Of a DNA stretch of 5,446 nt, positions 4,912 to 5,446 are shown piece by piece. The notes beneath the pieces are model-generated. The model was not told the origin of the DNA, did no database searches, and saw only the letters and a list, made by a program, of their open reading frames with translations. Both the position numbers and the translations under genes were made by a program. Source of the DNA: Anaerolineae bacterium (lineage in GTDB: Bacteria; Chloroflexota; Anaerolineae; Aggregatilineales; UBA3940); assembly GCA_020852775.1 (NCBI GenBank), contig JADZAD010000026.1, positions 1 to 5,446 on the forward strand. Direction: 5' to 3'. Numbering within the stretch: the first letter of the stretch is position 1; each line of letters begins with the position of its first letter.

Positions 4912-5446
4912 ATGAAGATTCTGGTGACGGGTGGGGCGGGGTATATCGGCTCGGCGACAGCGGCGTATTTGCTGGAGGCCGGGCACGAGGTGGTTGTCTA
5001 TGACAGCCTCGAAAACGGCCACCGTGCCGCGATCCCCGCACAGGCTGCCTTCGTGCAGGGCGACGTGCGTGACCGTGCTGCGCTGGCCGCCGCTTTTGAG
5101 CATCACCACCCGGACGCCGTCGCGCATTTTGCCGCCTATATCGAGGCGGGTATCTCGATGAAACGCCCCGGCCTGTACTTCGACAACAACGTCGGCGGGG
5201 CGATGACCCTGCTTGAGGCCATGGCGGAGCAGGGAGTTCGCCGGCTGGTGTTCTCCTCGACGGCGGGGGTATATGCCAGCAGCGATGCGCCGCTGGTTGA
5301 GGGTCATCCCTACGCCCCAGCGAATGTCTACGCTGAAACCAAGCTGATGATCGAGCGCATGATCCGCTGGTACCACGAGATTCATGGCCTGCGCTACTGT
5401 GTGCTGCGCTACTTCAACGCCTGCGGCGCGATGCTCGATGGCGCAG
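4912..5446 (+). CDS. galE: UDP-glucose 4-epimerase (3' end outside the window)
   Basis: The first 178 residues of an NAD-dependent short-chain dehydrogenase/reductase of the extended GalE type, which interconverts UDP-glucose and UDP-galactose for cell-surface glycan synthesis. The Rossmann nucleotide-binding motif is TGGAGYIG at 6-13. HFAAYIEAGISMKRP (72-86), the active-site SSTAGVYA (115-122) and the catalytic pair Y140-x3-K144 (in NVYAETKL) are all present, and LRYFNACGA (165-173) matches the GalE form of the next conserved block. Full GalE proteins have about 330 residues, so roughly half is visible. The ATG at 4912 follows AGGAG at 4901-4905 by 6 nt. The gap of 15 nt to the upstream phospholipase-like gene, with no terminator or promoter in it, indicates one operon. 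A 4-epimerase is favoured over other NDP-sugar epimerases by these motifs, but substrate range can vary. Confidence 0.92.
   Translation, partial: MKILVTGGAGYIGSATAAYLLEAGHEVVVYDSLENGHRAAIPAQAAFVQGDVRDRAALAAAFEHHHPDAVAHFAAYIEAGISMKRPGLYFDNNVGGAMTLLEAMAEQGVRRLVFSSTAGVYASSDAPLVEGHPYAPANVYAETKLMIERMIRWYHEIHGLRYCVLRYFNACGAMLDGA

Noticed and set aside
4153..5385. A 410-codon open frame on the minus strand opposite the phospholipase-like gene and galE.
   Set aside because: It spans two well-supported plus-strand genes and the gap between them, its translation is Arg/His/Gln-rich low-quality sequence without family features, and long antisense frames are common in GC-rich DNA.
1..5446. tRNA or rRNA genes, CRISPR repeats, insertion-sequence ends, integrase sites or toxin-antitoxin pairs.
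   Set aside because: I looked for cloverleaf arms, regularly spaced repeats, terminal inverted repeats with a transposase, and overlapping small gene pairs and found none.

Overview
The window is GC-rich bacterial DNA with tightly packed genes and short, signal-rich gaps. It looks chromosomal: I see no insertion sequence, CRISPR array, rRNA or tRNA gene, or phage gene. A Chloroflexota (Anaerolineae-like) host is my best guess. The reasons are the single-pass CpaB-like protein with proline/threonine linkers, the glycine-rich membrane protein, the zinc-phospholipase-C-like protein in a housekeeping setting, and TATACT/TATAAT promoters in GC-rich DNA. This is an inference from style, not from a marker gene.

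Layout, left to right. (1) The last 44 codons of an unidentified plus-strand gene, closed by a perfect 14-bp hairpin. (2) A sigma-70-type promoter and roughly 100-nt leader ahead of a 421-residue CpaB/RcpC-like protein (SAF domain, Flp/Tad pilus family). (3) A 56-codon gene for a lysine-rich protein, with its own extended -10 promoter, structured leader and rho-independent terminator. (4) A class I polyphosphate kinase 2 (ppk2) with its own TATACT box. (5) A perfect 16-bp hairpin between convergent genes. (6) A minus-strand multi-pass membrane protein. (7) A divergent 169-bp control region carrying two near-identical 17-bp repeats on the membrane-protein side and a 17-bp-spaced promoter on the other. 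(8) A zinc-dependent phospholipase C family protein followed after 15 nt by galE, which runs off the window.

How the genes fit together: most units appear to be transcribed separately. The phospholipase-like gene and galE are the only clear co-transcribed pair. The small lysine-rich gene and ppk2 share promoter style (GTATACT followed by TAAACA) and each has a CTCCT element able to cover its own ribosome binding site, so they may respond together. A 17-bp motif in the cpaB leader recurs as a degenerate third copy of the pair in the divergent control region, hinting at one regulator for envelope genes.

The known families here are ordinary. The parts most likely to be undescribed are the small lysine-rich protein beside ppk2, the repeated 17-bp motif, and the apparently leaderless phospholipase-like transcript.
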